From Pseudomonas putida (GTDB lineage: Bacteria; Pseudomonadota; Gammaproteobacteria; Pseudomonadales; Pseudomonadaceae): 64,000 nt of DNA. The stretch is from the NCBI RefSeq assembly GCF_022627325.1, contig NZ_JAETZZ010000002.1, positions 1-64,000 on the forward strand, given 5' to 3'. Made by a program: the position numbers and the translations under genes. Of the stretch, positions 1-8,660 are shown in pieces (the stretch's first letter is position 1; every line of letters starts with the position of its first letter). Under the pieces are notes generated by a model. The model had not been told where the DNA came from, made no database searches, and was given only the letters and a program-made list of their open reading frames with translations.

Positions 1-127
1 GAGACATTAGCCAGTACCTGATGGGCCACTACAACTGGATCCGACCCCATCACTTCAACGATGGACTGGCTCCGGCGAAAGCTGAAGAAAAACTCAAAAC
101 CGTGTCCGGGATGAGTTGACCACTACA
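1..127 (+). mobile_element. Right end of an IS3-family insertion sequence (partial)
   Basis: The window opens inside an insertion sequence. The transposase tail stops at 119, and the element plausibly ends at 127 with ...CCACTACA, since IS3-family elements end in CA. The terminal inverted repeat would then read TGTAGTGGTCAACTC from the outside in. The boundary is inferred from the TG...CA rule, because the left end lies outside the window and no target duplication can be checked. Confidence 0.55.
3..119 (+). CDS. IS3-family transposase OrfB, C-terminal fragment
   Basis: An open frame runs from the window edge to a TGA at 117-119 and encodes about 38 residues. These include YNWIRPHHFNDGLAP and end in KTVSGMS, the typical last stretch of the integrase-core (DDE) transposase of IS3-type elements, in which a YN..RPH motif follows the catalytic glutamate. 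Only the C-terminus is visible, so it cannot be judged whether the element is intact. It would mobilise the IS through a circular intermediate, together with an upstream OrfA. Confidence 0.8.
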   Translation, partial: DISQYLMGHYNWIRPHHFNDGLAPAKAEEKLKTVSGMS

Positions 128-1101
128 TAGGGAGGGAAAATCGGGAATGGGATGAACGGCCGAGTCATGACAGAACCAGGGGGCTAGAATGAGTGATGGC
201 TCCTTTAACCTGTAGCAGGAAGCTGCAGCATTGCCATGGTGGATGTCATGTTCGAATGGGGTTGAGGGTCGGGTGGGGTCAACCGGAGGTTAGTGAAGGG
301 CCATGCGCAGAGATAGGATTATGAATGGAACCCAAGCTTTTGAATTTCTGGGAAACGGGGGTTTGTGGGGATTTGACCGGAGGTATGTGGGATTAGACAG
401 AACCGCCGGATAGGCATGGGCAATCACTATTTAACATAATATGCATTATGCGCATCATCATATGAAGCTACCGGGGCCGTGGGTGGGCAGATTTGGAGCC
501 AGGCGCTGGCCTTCATCACACGCGGTGCAGTTCGGGCCTGGACCTCAGCGATGTAATTCACCACAAATTGATCCTGCGAGCCTCGTTGCTTGCAATCGCC
601 AACCACGTTCGCCGACGTCCACCGCAGCAACCTCATCAGCGCCGGATTGGAAACTTTCAGCTAGTCCACTCGCACCGATACCGGCTGTTGGTGACACATC
701 CCAATAACGTTCGAACGAACCTTACTTGCTATCCAGGGCCAAGGTCTTGCAAATCGCTGCGGGCATGACATAAAAAACGTCAACAAGTCGTGAGTGTCAC
801 GTCTTGTTTGGGTGGATTGTTGCCGATTGACTGCAGGTGCTGGTGAGCCGCTTTGAGTGCTAACACGTCGAGCTTCTGGGTTTCGCCGGACGTAACTCGG
901 TGCTGATCAGGCACGGAAATAAAGCTTTTCAGCAGGATTTCCATACCGATCGCTGCAGTTACCATAGCCACATCAGGACGTTTCGGACGTCCACAAGCTC
1001 AGTGCTTGACCTATTTATGGGCGCTTTCAAGCGTCCAGCCTGGAAAGTGAGTCATTGAATGCGCTTCTTAATGGTGACCGCCGCCGAAGGTAGCCCACCA
1101 A

Positions 1102-1180
1102 ATGAGCTACCCGGCTCACTTTTGAACGCTATCGTGAAAACGTAAGCGTTAGCGATCAAACATGAGCTACCCCTAGCTCA
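1102..1180. repeat. Two copies of an ATGAGCTACCC hairpin repeat
   Basis: ATGAGCTACCC occurs at 1102 and again at 1162. Each copy is followed by GGCTCA or CTAGCTCA, so each forms an inverted repeat: TGAGC-N6-GCTCA at 1103-1118, and the perfect TGAGCTA-CCCC-TAGCTCA at 1163-1180. A third partial copy, CAGCTACCC, follows near 1187. The function is unknown; recombination sites, operators or remnants of a mobile element are all possible. Confidence 0.55.
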
Positions 1181-1221
1181 GCAGATCAGCTACCCTGCCC
1201 TTATGATATAAATTCAAGGAA

Positions 1222-1253
1222 TAACTACACTAAATATTCATTTAGTTTAGTTA
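1222..1253. repeat. 32-bp AT-rich imperfect palindrome
   Basis: The arms TAACTA-C-ACTAAAT (1222-1235) and ATTTAGT-T-TAGTTA (1240-1253) pair with a single mismatch around an ATTC loop. It lies in the most AT-rich part of the left intergenic region and could be an operator, a hairpin or a recombination site. No gene directly downstream explains it. Confidence 0.5.
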
Positions 1254-1482
1254 TATTAGGTTGACCATGATCTACCAGCCCTAGCTACATGCTAACGGTG
1301 GTACCGCCTTGATTAAAATTACTTAGATCAAGGCGATTTCCCCCTCTATGTCAAACGACTCGTAAGCCTCTCGGGGAGCGCCAACGCCCCCTGCCCGGCT
1401 ATCAACTTCAACTCACAATCGAATCCCTTTGGGCAATTACCAAACCTGGATCTTCGGCCAAAGACCGACACCCCGCTCTGCT

Positions 1483-2418
1483 TCAAACCTGCAGCGCCCG
1501 CGGCCTCAAGCTCCGTTGTTCTTCACCCGTCTCAACCGCAGGCTGCAGTTGGAAGTCAAAGCACAATTCGGCAAAACGCCCTTCCACGCCTCGTTTGGCC
1601 GCCAAGCCAGCGTCTTCGATGAACTTCACTTCGCCGACGAGCCCTTCGCGTGTGGCATAGGCAAAGTCATCCCACAGGTACTTATCCCCTGACAGGTTGA
1701 TTTGCGTCGTCAGATGGCGGTACCCCGGTGCCGAGATGAAGTAGTGGATGTGCGCGGGTCGCTGCCCATGACGCCCGAGCAAGTCAAGGCACTCCTGAGT
1801 CGGCCCCTGCGGGTCACACCCATACCCCGAGGGCACGATACTGCGGGCACGGTAACGGCCTTCGGCATCGGTCACGATGCGGCGGCGAAGATTGAACGCC
1901 GACTGCGACTTGTCGAAGTACGAGTAGTTACCTTTGGTATTGGCTTGCCAGAGGTCAACGATTGCCCCGGCAATCGGCTTGCCTTGCAGGTCGATGACCT
2001 GGCCCTCGATGAACAACGTGGTGGCAACGCCGTCCTCCGAACCATCATCCATGCGTGCCTCGCCCTCGCACAGCGGGGCGCCGGCGACGTACAACGGCCC
2101 CTCGATGGTACGCGGGGTGCCGCCGGTGTGGCCGACCTGTGCGTCCCGGGCGTCGTTGAGCAAGTCCAGGAAATGCTCGAGGCCCAAGCCGGCGATCAGC
2201 AGCGCGGCCTCTCCACGGCCACCCAGGCGGTTGAGGTAATCGATGGCGCGCCAGAATTCGTCATCGGTGATCTCGAGGTCTTCGATCAGGCGTGCGCTGT
2301 CCTGCAGGATGCGCAGCAGGATCTGCTTGACCCGAGGGCTACCCTGATCGTTATCCAACCCGGCAGCTTGTTTGAAGAACGCCTGCAGGTCGGCGGTTTG
2401 GGAAATTTTGACAGTCAT
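1483..2418 (-). CDS. catA: Catechol 1,2-dioxygenase (intradiol)
   Basis: This 311-residue cytoplasmic enzyme opens catechol between its two hydroxyls to give cis,cis-muconate, the entry step of the catechol branch of the beta-ketoadipate pathway. The Fe(III) ligands of the family are visible: Tyr165 (GNYSY), Tyr199 (SGYGCD), His223 and His225 (AHIHYF). The N-terminal helical dimerisation/lipid-binding region covers about residues 1-105. The length is normal for CatA. The start ATG at 2418 follows GAGG at good spacing. It is the last gene of catBCA, 52 bp after catC, and is probably induced by muconate through CatR. Confidence 0.96.
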   Translation of the reverse strand: MTVKISQTADLQAFFKQAAGLDNDQGSPRVKQILLRILQDSARLIEDLEITDDEFWRAIDYLNRLGGRGEAALLIAGLGLEHFLDLLNDARDAQVGHTGGTPRTIEGPLYVAGAPLCEGEARMDDGSEDGVATTLFIEGQVIDLQGKPIAGAIVDLWQANTKGNYSYFDKSQSAFNLRRRIVTDAEGRYRARSIVPSGYGCDPQGPTQECLDLLGRHGQRPAHIHYFISAPGYRHLTTQINLSGDKYLWDDFAYATREGLVGEVKFIEDAGLAAKRGVEGRFAELCFDFQLQPAVETGEEQRSLRPRALQV

Positions 2419-2470
2419 GATGGGATCCTCATCTTGTTCTTATGATTCACAACAGCGAGCGTGGCGACGC

Positions 2471-2761
2471 TTAGCGATCATCTTCATGAATCGACGAAGG
2501 ATGGCGGCACAGGCCGGTCATTTCGATGTCCATGTAGGGGAACAAAGGCAGTTGCATGAGGGTGTCGTGCAGCGCTTCGACACTGTCCACATCGAACACA
2601 CTGAAATTGGCGTAGTGGCCGGCGATGCGCCACAGATGACGCCATTTCCCCTCACGCTGCAGGCGCTGGGCTAGTTCCTTTTCATCAGCTTTCAAGCGGG
2701 CGGCCACTTGCGGGTCCATGTCCACTGGCAGCTTTACAGTCATCTTTACGTGAAACAGCAT
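2471..2761 (-). CDS. catC: Muconolactone delta-isomerase
   Basis: This 96-residue protein converts muconolactone to beta-ketoadipate enol-lactone. The sequence starts MLFHVKMTVKLP and contains WRHLWRIAGHYANFSVFDV, diagnostic of the small decameric CatC family, which is normally about 96 residues. It lies between catB and catA with short gaps, so the three genes form one transcript. A GGAG stands about 9 nt before the ATG. Confidence 0.96.
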   Translation of the reverse strand: MLFHVKMTVKLPVDMDPQVAARLKADEKELAQRLQREGKWRHLWRIAGHYANFSVFDVDSVEALHDTLMQLPLFPYMDIEMTGLCRHPSSIHEDDR

Positions 2762-2784
2762 TTGCCCAATCTCCTATAAAGGTT

Positions 2785-3906
2785 TCAAGTACGGCGGAAT
2801 CTGGCCAGGCGCTCTTCATCGAGCGTCAGCCCCAGGCCCGGCGTGGCAGGAACGTGTAGCTGGAAGTCGCGGTACACCGGCGCTTGGGTCACGATTTCTT
2901 CGGTGAGCAGCAGCGGGCCGAAAAGCTCCGTGTGCCATTGCAGCTGATCCAGGGTGATGAACGCGTGTGCCGATGCCAGGGTGCCCACAGCCCCTTCCAG
3001 CATGGTCCCGCCATACAGCGCAATGCCGGCTGCCTGGGCGATCTGGGCCGTGCGCAGCACCGCGCGAGGGCCGCCATTCTTGGCGATCTTCAGCGCGAAG
3101 ATGCTGGCAGCACCATCGGCCGCCAGGCTGAAAGCGTCCTCGACACTTTCGATAGATTCGTCCGCCATGATGGGCGCAGGGCTGCGCTGATTCAGGCGCA
3201 CCTGCCCTCCCCGGTTGATCCGCGAAATCGGCTGTTCGATCAAGTCGATACCGTTTTCACCCAGCACCTGGCAGCCCTTGATGGCCTGCGACTCGCTCCA
3301 GTATTGGTTGACGTCGACACGGACGCTGGCGCGGTCGCCCAAGGCTTTCTTGATGGCCACCACATGGGCAAGGTCATGCTCCAGGGCGTTGGCACCAATT
3401 TTGAGTTTGAAGATGCGGTGGCGACGTTGCTCGAGCATACGCTCGGCTTCGTCGATGTCCTTGCCGGTGTCACCACTGGCCAGGGTCCAGGCCACTTCCA
3501 GCGCGTCACGCACCCGGCCGCCCAGCAACTCGCTGACCGGTAGCCCCAGGCGCTTGCCTTGGGCATCGAGCAACGCCGTTTCCACTGCAGAACGGGCGAA
3601 TGTGTTGCCCTTGATGGCTTTGTCCAGGCGCTGCATTGCCGCGTTGATGTTCTCCGCGTCCTGGCCGATCAGCAAAGGCGCGAAGTAGCTGTCCAGGTTG
3701 CTTTTGATGCTTTCCGGGCTTTCGTTGCCATAGGCGAGCCCACCAATGGTGGTGGCCTCCCCGATACCCTCGATGCCATCGCTGCACAGCAAGCGAAGAA
3801 TGACCAAGGTTTGGCCGCGCATGGTGTGCATCGCCAATTTGTGTGGCCGAATGGTCGGCAGGTCGACAATGATCGTCTCAAGGCGCTCGATCCGGGCTGC
3901 TGTCAT
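2785..3906 (-). CDS. catB: Muconate cycloisomerase
   Basis: This enzyme cycloisomerises cis,cis-muconate to muconolactone and belongs to the enolase superfamily (Mn-dependent). Visible landmarks are TIRPHKLAMHTM near the N-terminus, the catalytic KLKIG lysine motif, then the metal-binding DVNQYW, IEQP and DESIES segments in the right order. I chose the ATG at 3906 (MTAARIER), giving 373 residues as in known CatB proteins. Start codons at 3918 and 3957 are in frame but give an unusual N-terminus. It is first in the catBCA operon and divergent from catR. Confidence 0.95.
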   Translation of the reverse strand: MTAARIERLETIIVDLPTIRPHKLAMHTMRGQTLVILRLLCSDGIEGIGEATTIGGLAYGNESPESIKSNLDSYFAPLLIGQDAENINAAMQRLDKAIKGNTFARSAVETALLDAQGKRLGLPVSELLGGRVRDALEVAWTLASGDTGKDIDEAERMLEQRRHRIFKLKIGANALEHDLAHVVAIKKALGDRASVRVDVNQYWSESQAIKGCQVLGENGIDLIEQPISRINRGGQVRLNQRSPAPIMADESIESVEDAFSLAADGAASIFALKIAKNGGPRAVLRTAQIAQAAGIALYGGTMLEGAVGTLASAHAFITLDQLQWHTELFGPLLLTEEIVTQAPVYRDFQLHVPATPGLGLTLDEERLARFRRT

Positions 3907-4037
3907 TTCAGGTTCCATCTCGCAAGGTAGAGGTAAGGATCGCCAACAAGGCTTCAATACCCATAGGATCTTGTTTCGTGTACCTTAGGATCGAGCCAGG
4001 ACATTCGTTGAGTCCAATATTGTTTCCATCTCTCACC

Positions 4038-4052
4038 ATACCTGGGAGGTAT
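4038..4052. promoter_or_regulatory. Probable CatR operator (ATACC-N5-GGTAT)
   Basis: This is a perfect interrupted palindrome with the LysR-type T-N11-A spacing (T4039, A4051) in the 147-bp catB-catR intergenic region. It ends one base before the catR start codon and contains catR's own GGGAGG ribosome binding site (4044-4049). CatR is known to bind the catR-catBCA intergenic region, to activate catBCA with muconate and to repress itself, and this site fits that role. A second, weaker activation site towards catB is expected but was not resolved. Confidence 0.65.
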
Positions 4053-4053
4053 T

Positions 4054-4923
4054 GTGGAGCTCAGGCATATTCGTTATTTCCAGGCCGTTGCGCAGACCCT
4101 GAATTTCACCCGCGCAGCAGAGCGCCTGCATATCGCCCAGCCGCCCCTGAGTCGGCAGATTCAACAATTGGAAGAGCATTTGGGCACCGCATTGCTGGAG
4201 CGCAGTCGACCGTTGCAGTTGACCGAAGCCGGCCGCTTTTTTTATGAGCAGAGCGGCACCTTGCTCAAGCAGCTTGAGCAACTGTGTGAAAACACCCGGC
4301 GCATAGGCCAAGGTCAACGCCAATGGCTGGGCATAGGATTCGCCCCGTCAACCCTGTATGCCGTGCTGCCGGAACTGATTCGAGAACTTCGGCGCGATGC
4401 AGACCTGGAACTGGGGCTGCAAGAGATGACTACGTTGCAGCAGATCGAGGCGCTCAAGAGCGGCCGCATCGATATAGGGTTTGGCCGGATTCATTTCGAC
4501 GACCCGGCTATCCATCAGGAGGTGTTGCGTGAAGACCCACTGGTCGCGGTGTTACCCGTTGGGCACCACTTGATAGGCCAACCGATAACGCTGGAGCGTC
4601 TGTCGAAGGAACGCTTCGTACTCTACCCAGCCAACCCTCGGCCCAGTTACGCCGACCATGTAGTGGCGCTATTTGCCAACCATGGCATGGGCATCCAGGT
4701 ATCCCAATGGGCTAACGAGTTGCAGACCGCCCTGGGTTTGGTGGCGGCAGGGCTTGGCATTACCCTTGTCCCCGCCTCGGTCCAGCAGCAGCACCGCGCC
4801 GACTTGACCTACGCAGGGCTGGAAGAAAGCGAAGCCGTCTCTCCAATTATCCTCAGTCGTCGCGCCAGTGACATCAGCCCGATCGTTCAGCGTTGCCTGG
4901 CAATCATCTCGACCATCAATTAA
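4054..4923 (+). CDS. catR: LysR-type activator of catBCA
   Basis: This 289-residue LysR regulator has its N-terminal winged HTH at residues 1-60 (MELRHIRYF, FTRAAERLHIAQPPLSRQI) and a cis,cis-muconate-sensing periplasmic-binding-fold domain at about 90-289. The stretch RQWLGIGFAPSTLY is characteristic of CatR/ClcR/BenM relatives. Divergent placement from catB is classical. It starts with GTG at 4054, preceded by GGGAGG, which overlaps the proposed operator. Confidence 0.94.
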   Translation: MELRHIRYFQAVAQTLNFTRAAERLHIAQPPLSRQIQQLEEHLGTALLERSRPLQLTEAGRFFYEQSGTLLKQLEQLCENTRRIGQGQRQWLGIGFAPSTLYAVLPELIRELRRDADLELGLQEMTTLQQIEALKSGRIDIGFGRIHFDDPAIHQEVLREDPLVAVLPVGHHLIGQPITLERLSKERFVLYPANPRPSYADHVVALFANHGMGIQVSQWANELQTALGLVAAGLGITLVPASVQQQHRADLTYAGLEESEAVSPIILSRRASDISPIVQRCLAIISTIN

Positions 4924-5075
4924 TGACACCCTGCCCCACCTGGTAATGCTGGCAAAGTCGGCCGATAAAAACCGTGCTGCGGTCGTGATCCATCTGTCGG
5001 TTTTCCCATTACGCCGGCTGATCATCTGTCGCTCGATCGCACTCCAAACTGCATCTGACGCCAAGGAGAACCGAG

Positions 5076-5246
5076 ATGAACCCACTAATGAAAGCGGGCG
5101 GCGGTAATGCCCAAGATGACTGGCCTGAACTGGATCCGGGCCAGTCTGGCGACCGCGTGGACGACCCAGATGCTGACCCGAATGTCACCGACGATGAAGA
5201 GCAGCATCCAGGCGTACCAGCAAGCGACCCCGAATCAGGCGCCTGA
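5076..5246 (+). CDS. Small acidic hypothetical protein
   Basis: A 56-residue frame starts at ATG 5076 behind a good AAGGAGAA (5063-5070) and is closed by a terminator hairpin just after the stop. The product is strongly acidic (runs such as DRVDDPDADP and TDDEEQ), proline-rich and probably disordered, with no Cys and no membrane segment. The ribosome binding site and terminator make it a credible gene. I recognise no family with certainty; similar short acidic proteins are common in Pseudomonas. Confidence 0.7.
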   Translation: MNPLMKAGGGNAQDDWPELDPGQSGDRVDDPDADPNVTDDEEQHPGVPASDPESGA

Positions 5247-5252
5247 CGCTAG

Positions 5253-5280
5253 GGAGCGGGCGAGAACCCGCTCCATTTCC
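5253..5280 (+). terminator. Hairpin terminator between convergent genes
   Basis: GGAGCGGG (5253-5260) and CCCGCTCC (5267-5274) form an 8-bp perfect stem with a 6-nt loop, followed by ATTTCC. It lies seven bases after the stop of the small acidic gene and just before the stop of the convergent gene at 5282. Confidence 0.65.
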
Positions 5281-5281
5281 C

Positions 5282-5551
5282 TCAACTGCTAATTGCAGAG
5301 TCACTGACCGGCTGGTTGGGTTTACCCCCAGACAGCCGCCAACTCACTGCGGTAATGCCATAGCGTTCAGCCATGGGTTTACTGACTTTCTTGATTTTTT
5401 CGCGGCCGAACTTAGGAATGATGCCAATACCCGCATCACAACTGGCCCAATGCCAGGCTTCGGTGTTATCCATCCGCTCCATGCGGATGATGAAACTGCG
5501 TGGCTGGCCATGCAGTTGGTAGTCAATGATATACAGCTGGGGATTAGGCAT
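5282..5551 (-). CDS. Conserved hypothetical protein of about 89 residues
   Basis: The product has an N-terminal beta-rich segment (LYIIDYQLHGQPRSFIIRME) and a conserved-looking AWHWASCDAGIG motif, followed by a lysine-rich GREKIKKVSKP stretch. I believe such proteins are a Pseudomonas-restricted family (possibly DUF6555), from memory only. A GGAGGG precedes the ATG at 5551; an in-frame GTG lies one codon upstream. No signal peptide or membrane segment is seen. The function is unknown. Confidence 0.75.
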   Translation of the reverse strand: MPNPQLYIIDYQLHGQPRSFIIRMERMDNTEAWHWASCDAGIGIIPKFGREKIKKVSKPMAERYGITAVSWRLSGGKPNQPVSDSAISS

Positions 5552-5816
5552 CACGGGGCCCTCCTCTTCTCCATGGATGACTCATTCATTGAGTGATGCC
5601 CATCGCGAAAGATTCAAAATAATTGTCCAACAATTTCTACCTGCCCCATCTCGCAAAGCAGCGGGTTAGGTGCATCGCCAAGTAGCAGGATTCCCTTGCG
5701 GCAGCGCCCCGCTGGTCATCGAAGCCTAGGCCGATGCGCGGATGCTTGAGTATCCCTGCGCGGGTGTGAGGCCGAGGCCGCTGGGAGTACCGACAGGCCT
5801 CGACGACGGCGACCCT

Positions 5817-6029
5817 TCAATTCGGCTGGCGCCCCCCGCCATGGCTGTTCTGCCCGCCCTTGCGGCCAGCTTGCGAGGCGCGCTCTCTATCATTGGCAAA
5901 GTTGCCACCCGACGCCTGCCCGCCCTTCTGGCCTGCACGGGAAGCCCGTTCACGGTCATTGGCAAAGTTGCCCGGGTTGGTTTCCTTGGTGCCGCCACGT
6001 TGTCCAGTGCGCTCTTGATCACGAGCCAT
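5817..6029 (-). CDS. KGG-repeat general stress protein
   Basis: This 70-residue, very hydrophilic protein is built of two near-identical units, GNFANDRERASRAGQKGGQ and GNFANDRERASQAGRKGGQ. This is the KGG (con-10/GsiB/YciG) motif of small stress- and starvation-induced proteins, which are thought to be intrinsically disordered protectants. The ATG at 6029 is preceded by AAGGAGAAA; the frame is open further upstream but lacks such a signal. A second family member lies at 22237-22455. Confidence 0.88.
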   Translation of the reverse strand: MARDQERTGQRGGTKETNPGNFANDRERASRAGQKGGQASGGNFANDRERASQAGRKGGQNSHGGGRQPN

Positions 6030-6200
6030 GCCGTTTCTCCTTGCGATGGGATGGTGGGACGCATGAATCTCTGCCATGCCCTTTTTCCGAACCGCCGACG
6101 CACAGGAATGCTCAATTCGATCGTGGACAGCTGACCGGTGGCACGAAACACCGTCCGGGAAAATGTTTGCGTACCAGCCTATTTGCCCGTCCTCCGGGTG

Positions 6201-6752
6201 TCAGGCATGCACACTCCACTGGGTCACCTGCGAATCGATCGGCATTTCATCGACGGCATGAATCAGGCCGCTATCGAGTGCCTCCTGAGGGTCCAGTATC
6301 CGCGGGTAAGCCATCAGGTAGCGCTGAACGTCCAGCGTTTCGGCACTGCCTGCGGTTCTTTCGGCAACGATCTGGGCATATAGCCGCAAATCGTAATCCA
6401 GGCTCATCGCATATTCGGCCATACGCGCATGGTCGACCGCACCGTGTAATGTCCAGTGAAACGGGTGAAACAGGAACTTGCTCATCGCACAGGCGGTGCG
6501 GCGCTCGCCCGCCAGAAACAGGATGTTGCCCATCGATTCCACGGTGCCGAGATTGTGCGTGTGCACGGGTACCGGCAGGGCGCGCAGGAAGTTGTACAAG
6601 GTAAACCCATAGCTGCATTCGCCGCCCATCGTAGCGATGTTCAACTGAAGCACATCGCCCCCCTGGTGCATCACTTTGGAGCAGGTGCTGATCAGGTTGC
6701 CACAGGTGGACGAGTTGATCGGGCCGGTGAAGTGAATGATGTGTCGGGCCAT
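6201..6752 (-). CDS. ClpP-like serine protease
   Basis: This is a 183-residue protein with the ClpP/crotonase fold. The nucleophile region reads TVESMGNILFLAGE (Ser in the ClpP position), followed by the His region KFLFHPFHW, and the C-terminal RILDPQEALDSGLIHAVDE matches the end of ClpP. It is shorter and more divergent than the housekeeping ClpP and is not next to clpX. It may act with a generic unfoldase or as a stand-alone peptidase. The ATG at 6752 follows GGAGGT. The neighbours are stress-type genes. Confidence 0.85.
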   Translation of the reverse strand: MARHIIHFTGPINSSTCGNLISTCSKVMHQGGDVLQLNIATMGGECSYGFTLYNFLRALPVPVHTHNLGTVESMGNILFLAGERRTACAMSKFLFHPFHWTLHGAVDHARMAEYAMSLDYDLRLYAQIVAERTAGSAETLDVQRYLMAYPRILDPQEALDSGLIHAVDEMPIDSQVTQWSVHA

Positions 6753-6960
6753 GCTTACCTCCAATGTGGGGGTCATTCCCGTAGGGTGAACAGGCCTCCC
6801 TTTGCGCCAGCGCAAGGTGTTATTCAGGCCTGGTTTGCGGTGGAAACGTGAGCGGGTGCAAAGTTCCCTGGCGCGGGCCAGATCGCCACTGGTCAACCAT
6901 CCTGAACCGTTTGAGGTCGCTGCGTGTCGCTAATAATGGGACAGCAATGAGGACCACAGT

Positions 6961-7878
6961 GTGAGCGAGATCCGCATCGGCATATCCGGATGGCGCTATG
7001 GCCCCTGGCGCAAGGACTTCTACCCCAATGGCCTGCGGCAGGATGATGAATTGGCTTTTGCCTCGCGCGCCGTTAACAGCATAGAGATCAACGGATCGTT
7101 CTATAGCCTGCAGACCCCGGAACGTTATGAGCGCTGGCGGGATGATACGCCGGACGACTTCGTCTTTTCAGTCAAAGGGCCCCGCTATATCACCCACGGG
7201 CGGCGCCTGAAGGACATCGAACAGCCCATGGCCAACTTCTTTGCATCTGGCCTTCTCTCGCTGGGCGAAAAGCTTGGGCCGATTTTGTGGCAGTTCCCCC
7301 CGAACATGAAATTCGACGCGGACCGCTTCGAGCGTTTCCTGGCGCTGTTGCCTCACGACCACCAGGCGGCGAACGCCTTCGCCCGTAACGGTGCAGAACG
7401 TTTACAGCACAGTGGCGGCAGCGCCATCGACGGCAATACCCGCTTGCGTCACGCGGTGGAAATTCGAAATGAGAGCTTTCTGTGCCAGACGTTCGTGCAG
7501 TTGCTGCGCAAGTACCGGGTGGCGCTCGTAGTCGCCGACAGCGCGGGCAAGTGGCCCTATGTCGAAGACCTGACCGCCGACTTCGTGTACCTGCGCCTGC
7601 ATGGCGATGTCGAGCTATACAGCAGCGGCTACACCGCCCGCGCCTTGCGCCGTTGGAAGCAGCGTATCGAATGCTGGAGCCGCGGCGAGCAGCCGGACGA
7701 TGCCCACCTGATCGTCGATCAGCCGCCACCCCGGCGTGCTTCACGGGATGTCTACTGCTACTTCGACAACGACCAGAAGGTACATGCCCCTTACGATGCA
7801 CGCCGTCTTCTGGACAAGATGGATCTCAATGGCCACTTGGTGACAGAACCGGGTGTCACACCGCAGGTGGAACTGTGA
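6961..7878 (+). CDS. DUF72 (YecE-like) TIM-barrel protein
   Basis: This 305-residue protein starts [19 protein letters not shown] and contains [30 protein letters not shown] and YLRLHG, the ordered hallmarks of the DUF72/YecE family. These are TIM-barrel proteins of unresolved biochemical function, long suspected to be nucleic-acid or metal enzymes. It starts at GTG 6961 behind GAGGA. Its stop overlaps the start of the next gene, so it begins a five-gene operon with ybhP, clsB and ybhN. Confidence 0.9.
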   Translation: MSEIRIGISGWRYGPWRKDFYPNGLRQDDELAFASRAVNSIEINGSFYSLQTPERYERWRDDTPDDFVFSVKGPRYITHGRRLKDIEQPMANFFASGLLSLGEKLGPILWQFPPNMKFDADRFERFLALLPHDHQAANAFARNGAERLQHSGGSAIDGNTRLRHAVEIRNESFLCQTFVQLLRKYRVALVVADSAGKWPYVEDLTADFVYLRLHGDVELYSSGYTARALRRWKQRIECWSRGEQPDDAHLIVDQPPPRRASRDVYCYFDNDQKVHAPYDARRLLDKMDLNGHLVTEPGVTPQVEL

Positions 7879-8660
7879 ACAAGACATTGCCTACACCTAC
7901 CAGCGTCATCGACCGGATCACCACGGTGCATCGTCTCAATGTACTGACGATCAACGTGCACAAAGGCTTCACGGCGCTGAACCGGCGCTTCATCCTGCCT
8001 GAATTGCGCGAGGCGGTGCGCGCCACCGATGCCGATCTTGTGTTCCTGCAGGAAGTCCACGGCAGCCATGAGCACCATGCTCTGCGCCATGCCGAGTGGC
8101 CCGACACCCCGCAGTACGAATTTCTCGCAGACAGCATGTGGCCGCAGTTCGCCTACGGCCGCAACGCCGTTTACCCGCATGGTGACCATGGCAACGCGCT
8201 GCTGTCCAAATTCCCAATCGCCGAGCACCACAACCTCGATGTATCGATCCATGGCAACGAACAGCGCGGCCTGCTGCACTGCCGCCTGGACGTGCCAGGC
8301 CACGATTCGGTTCATGCCGTGTGCGTGCATCTGGGGTTGCGTGAAGCCCACCGCCAGCGCCAGGTCAGCCTGCTGCTCGACTTGCTCGACAGCTTGCCTG
8401 CCGACGCACCTGTGATTGTCGCCGGGGACTTCAACGACTGGCGCCTCAAGGCCGATGCCGTGCTCTCGCAACGCCTCGTGGAAGCGTTCGGAGAGCACTT
8501 CGGTAGCCCTGCCCGCAGCTTTCCGGCGCGCTTGCCGCTGCTGCGGCTGGACCGTATCTACTTGCGCAATGCCAAACCAAGCAAGGCGCAAGTGCTGTCT
8601 CATTATCCCTGGTCACACTTGTCTGACCATGCACCGTTGGCTGCGGAGATCGATCTGTGA
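7875..8660 (+). CDS. ybhP: Endonuclease/exonuclease/phosphatase-family protein (YbhP-like)
   Basis: This 261-residue EEP-fold hydrolase shows the family motifs [19 protein letters not shown] (catalytic Glu), AGDFNDWR and [11 protein letters not shown] (terminal Asp-His). The GTG start at 7875 overlaps the preceding stop, and its own stop overlaps the clsB start. E. coli has the same order ybhP-clsB-ybhN, supporting a phospholipid-linked role, perhaps as a phosphodiesterase. The exact substrate is not known. Confidence 0.88.
   Translation: MNKTLPTPTSVIDRITTVHRLNVLTINVHKGFTALNRRFILPELREAVRATDADLVFLQEVHGSHEHHALRHAEWPDTPQYEFLADSMWPQFAYGRNAVYPHGDHGNALLSKFPIAEHHNLDVSIHGNEQRGLLHCRLDVPGHDSVHAVCVHLGLREAHRQRQVSLLLDLLDSLPADAPVIVAGDFNDWRLKADAVLSQRLVEAFGEHFGSPARSFPARLPLLRLDRIYLRNAKPSKAQVLSHYPWSHLSDHAPLAAEIDL

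Larger units (their letters stand above)
128..1430. other. About 1.3 kb with no convincing gene, next to an IS end
   Basis: Short open frames exist on both strands (for example around 441-768 and 780-971), but none has a recognisable family, a good ribosome binding site or normal codon use. Base composition drops and becomes AT-rich around 1200-1330, unlike the neighbouring genes. The stretch holds the palindromic repeats listed separately. It looks like decayed or foreign DNA left beside an insertion sequence, ending at the catA 3' side. Confidence 0.5.

Noticed and set aside
441..971. Three short overlapping frames right of the IS end
   Set aside because: No good ribosome binding sites, no family resemblance and competing frames on both strands.
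5817..6029. Tandem 20-residue repeats that could suggest a repeat array or CRISPR-like element
   Set aside because: The repeat is in frame and encodes the KGG motif of a known small stress-protein family. No CRISPR array is visible anywhere in the window.
7482..7874. Upstream extension of the ybhP frame inside the DUF72 gene
   Set aside because: The extension is Arg/Pro-rich, out-of-frame DUF72 sequence; the GTG at 7875 overlapping the DUF72 stop gives the normal family N-terminus.
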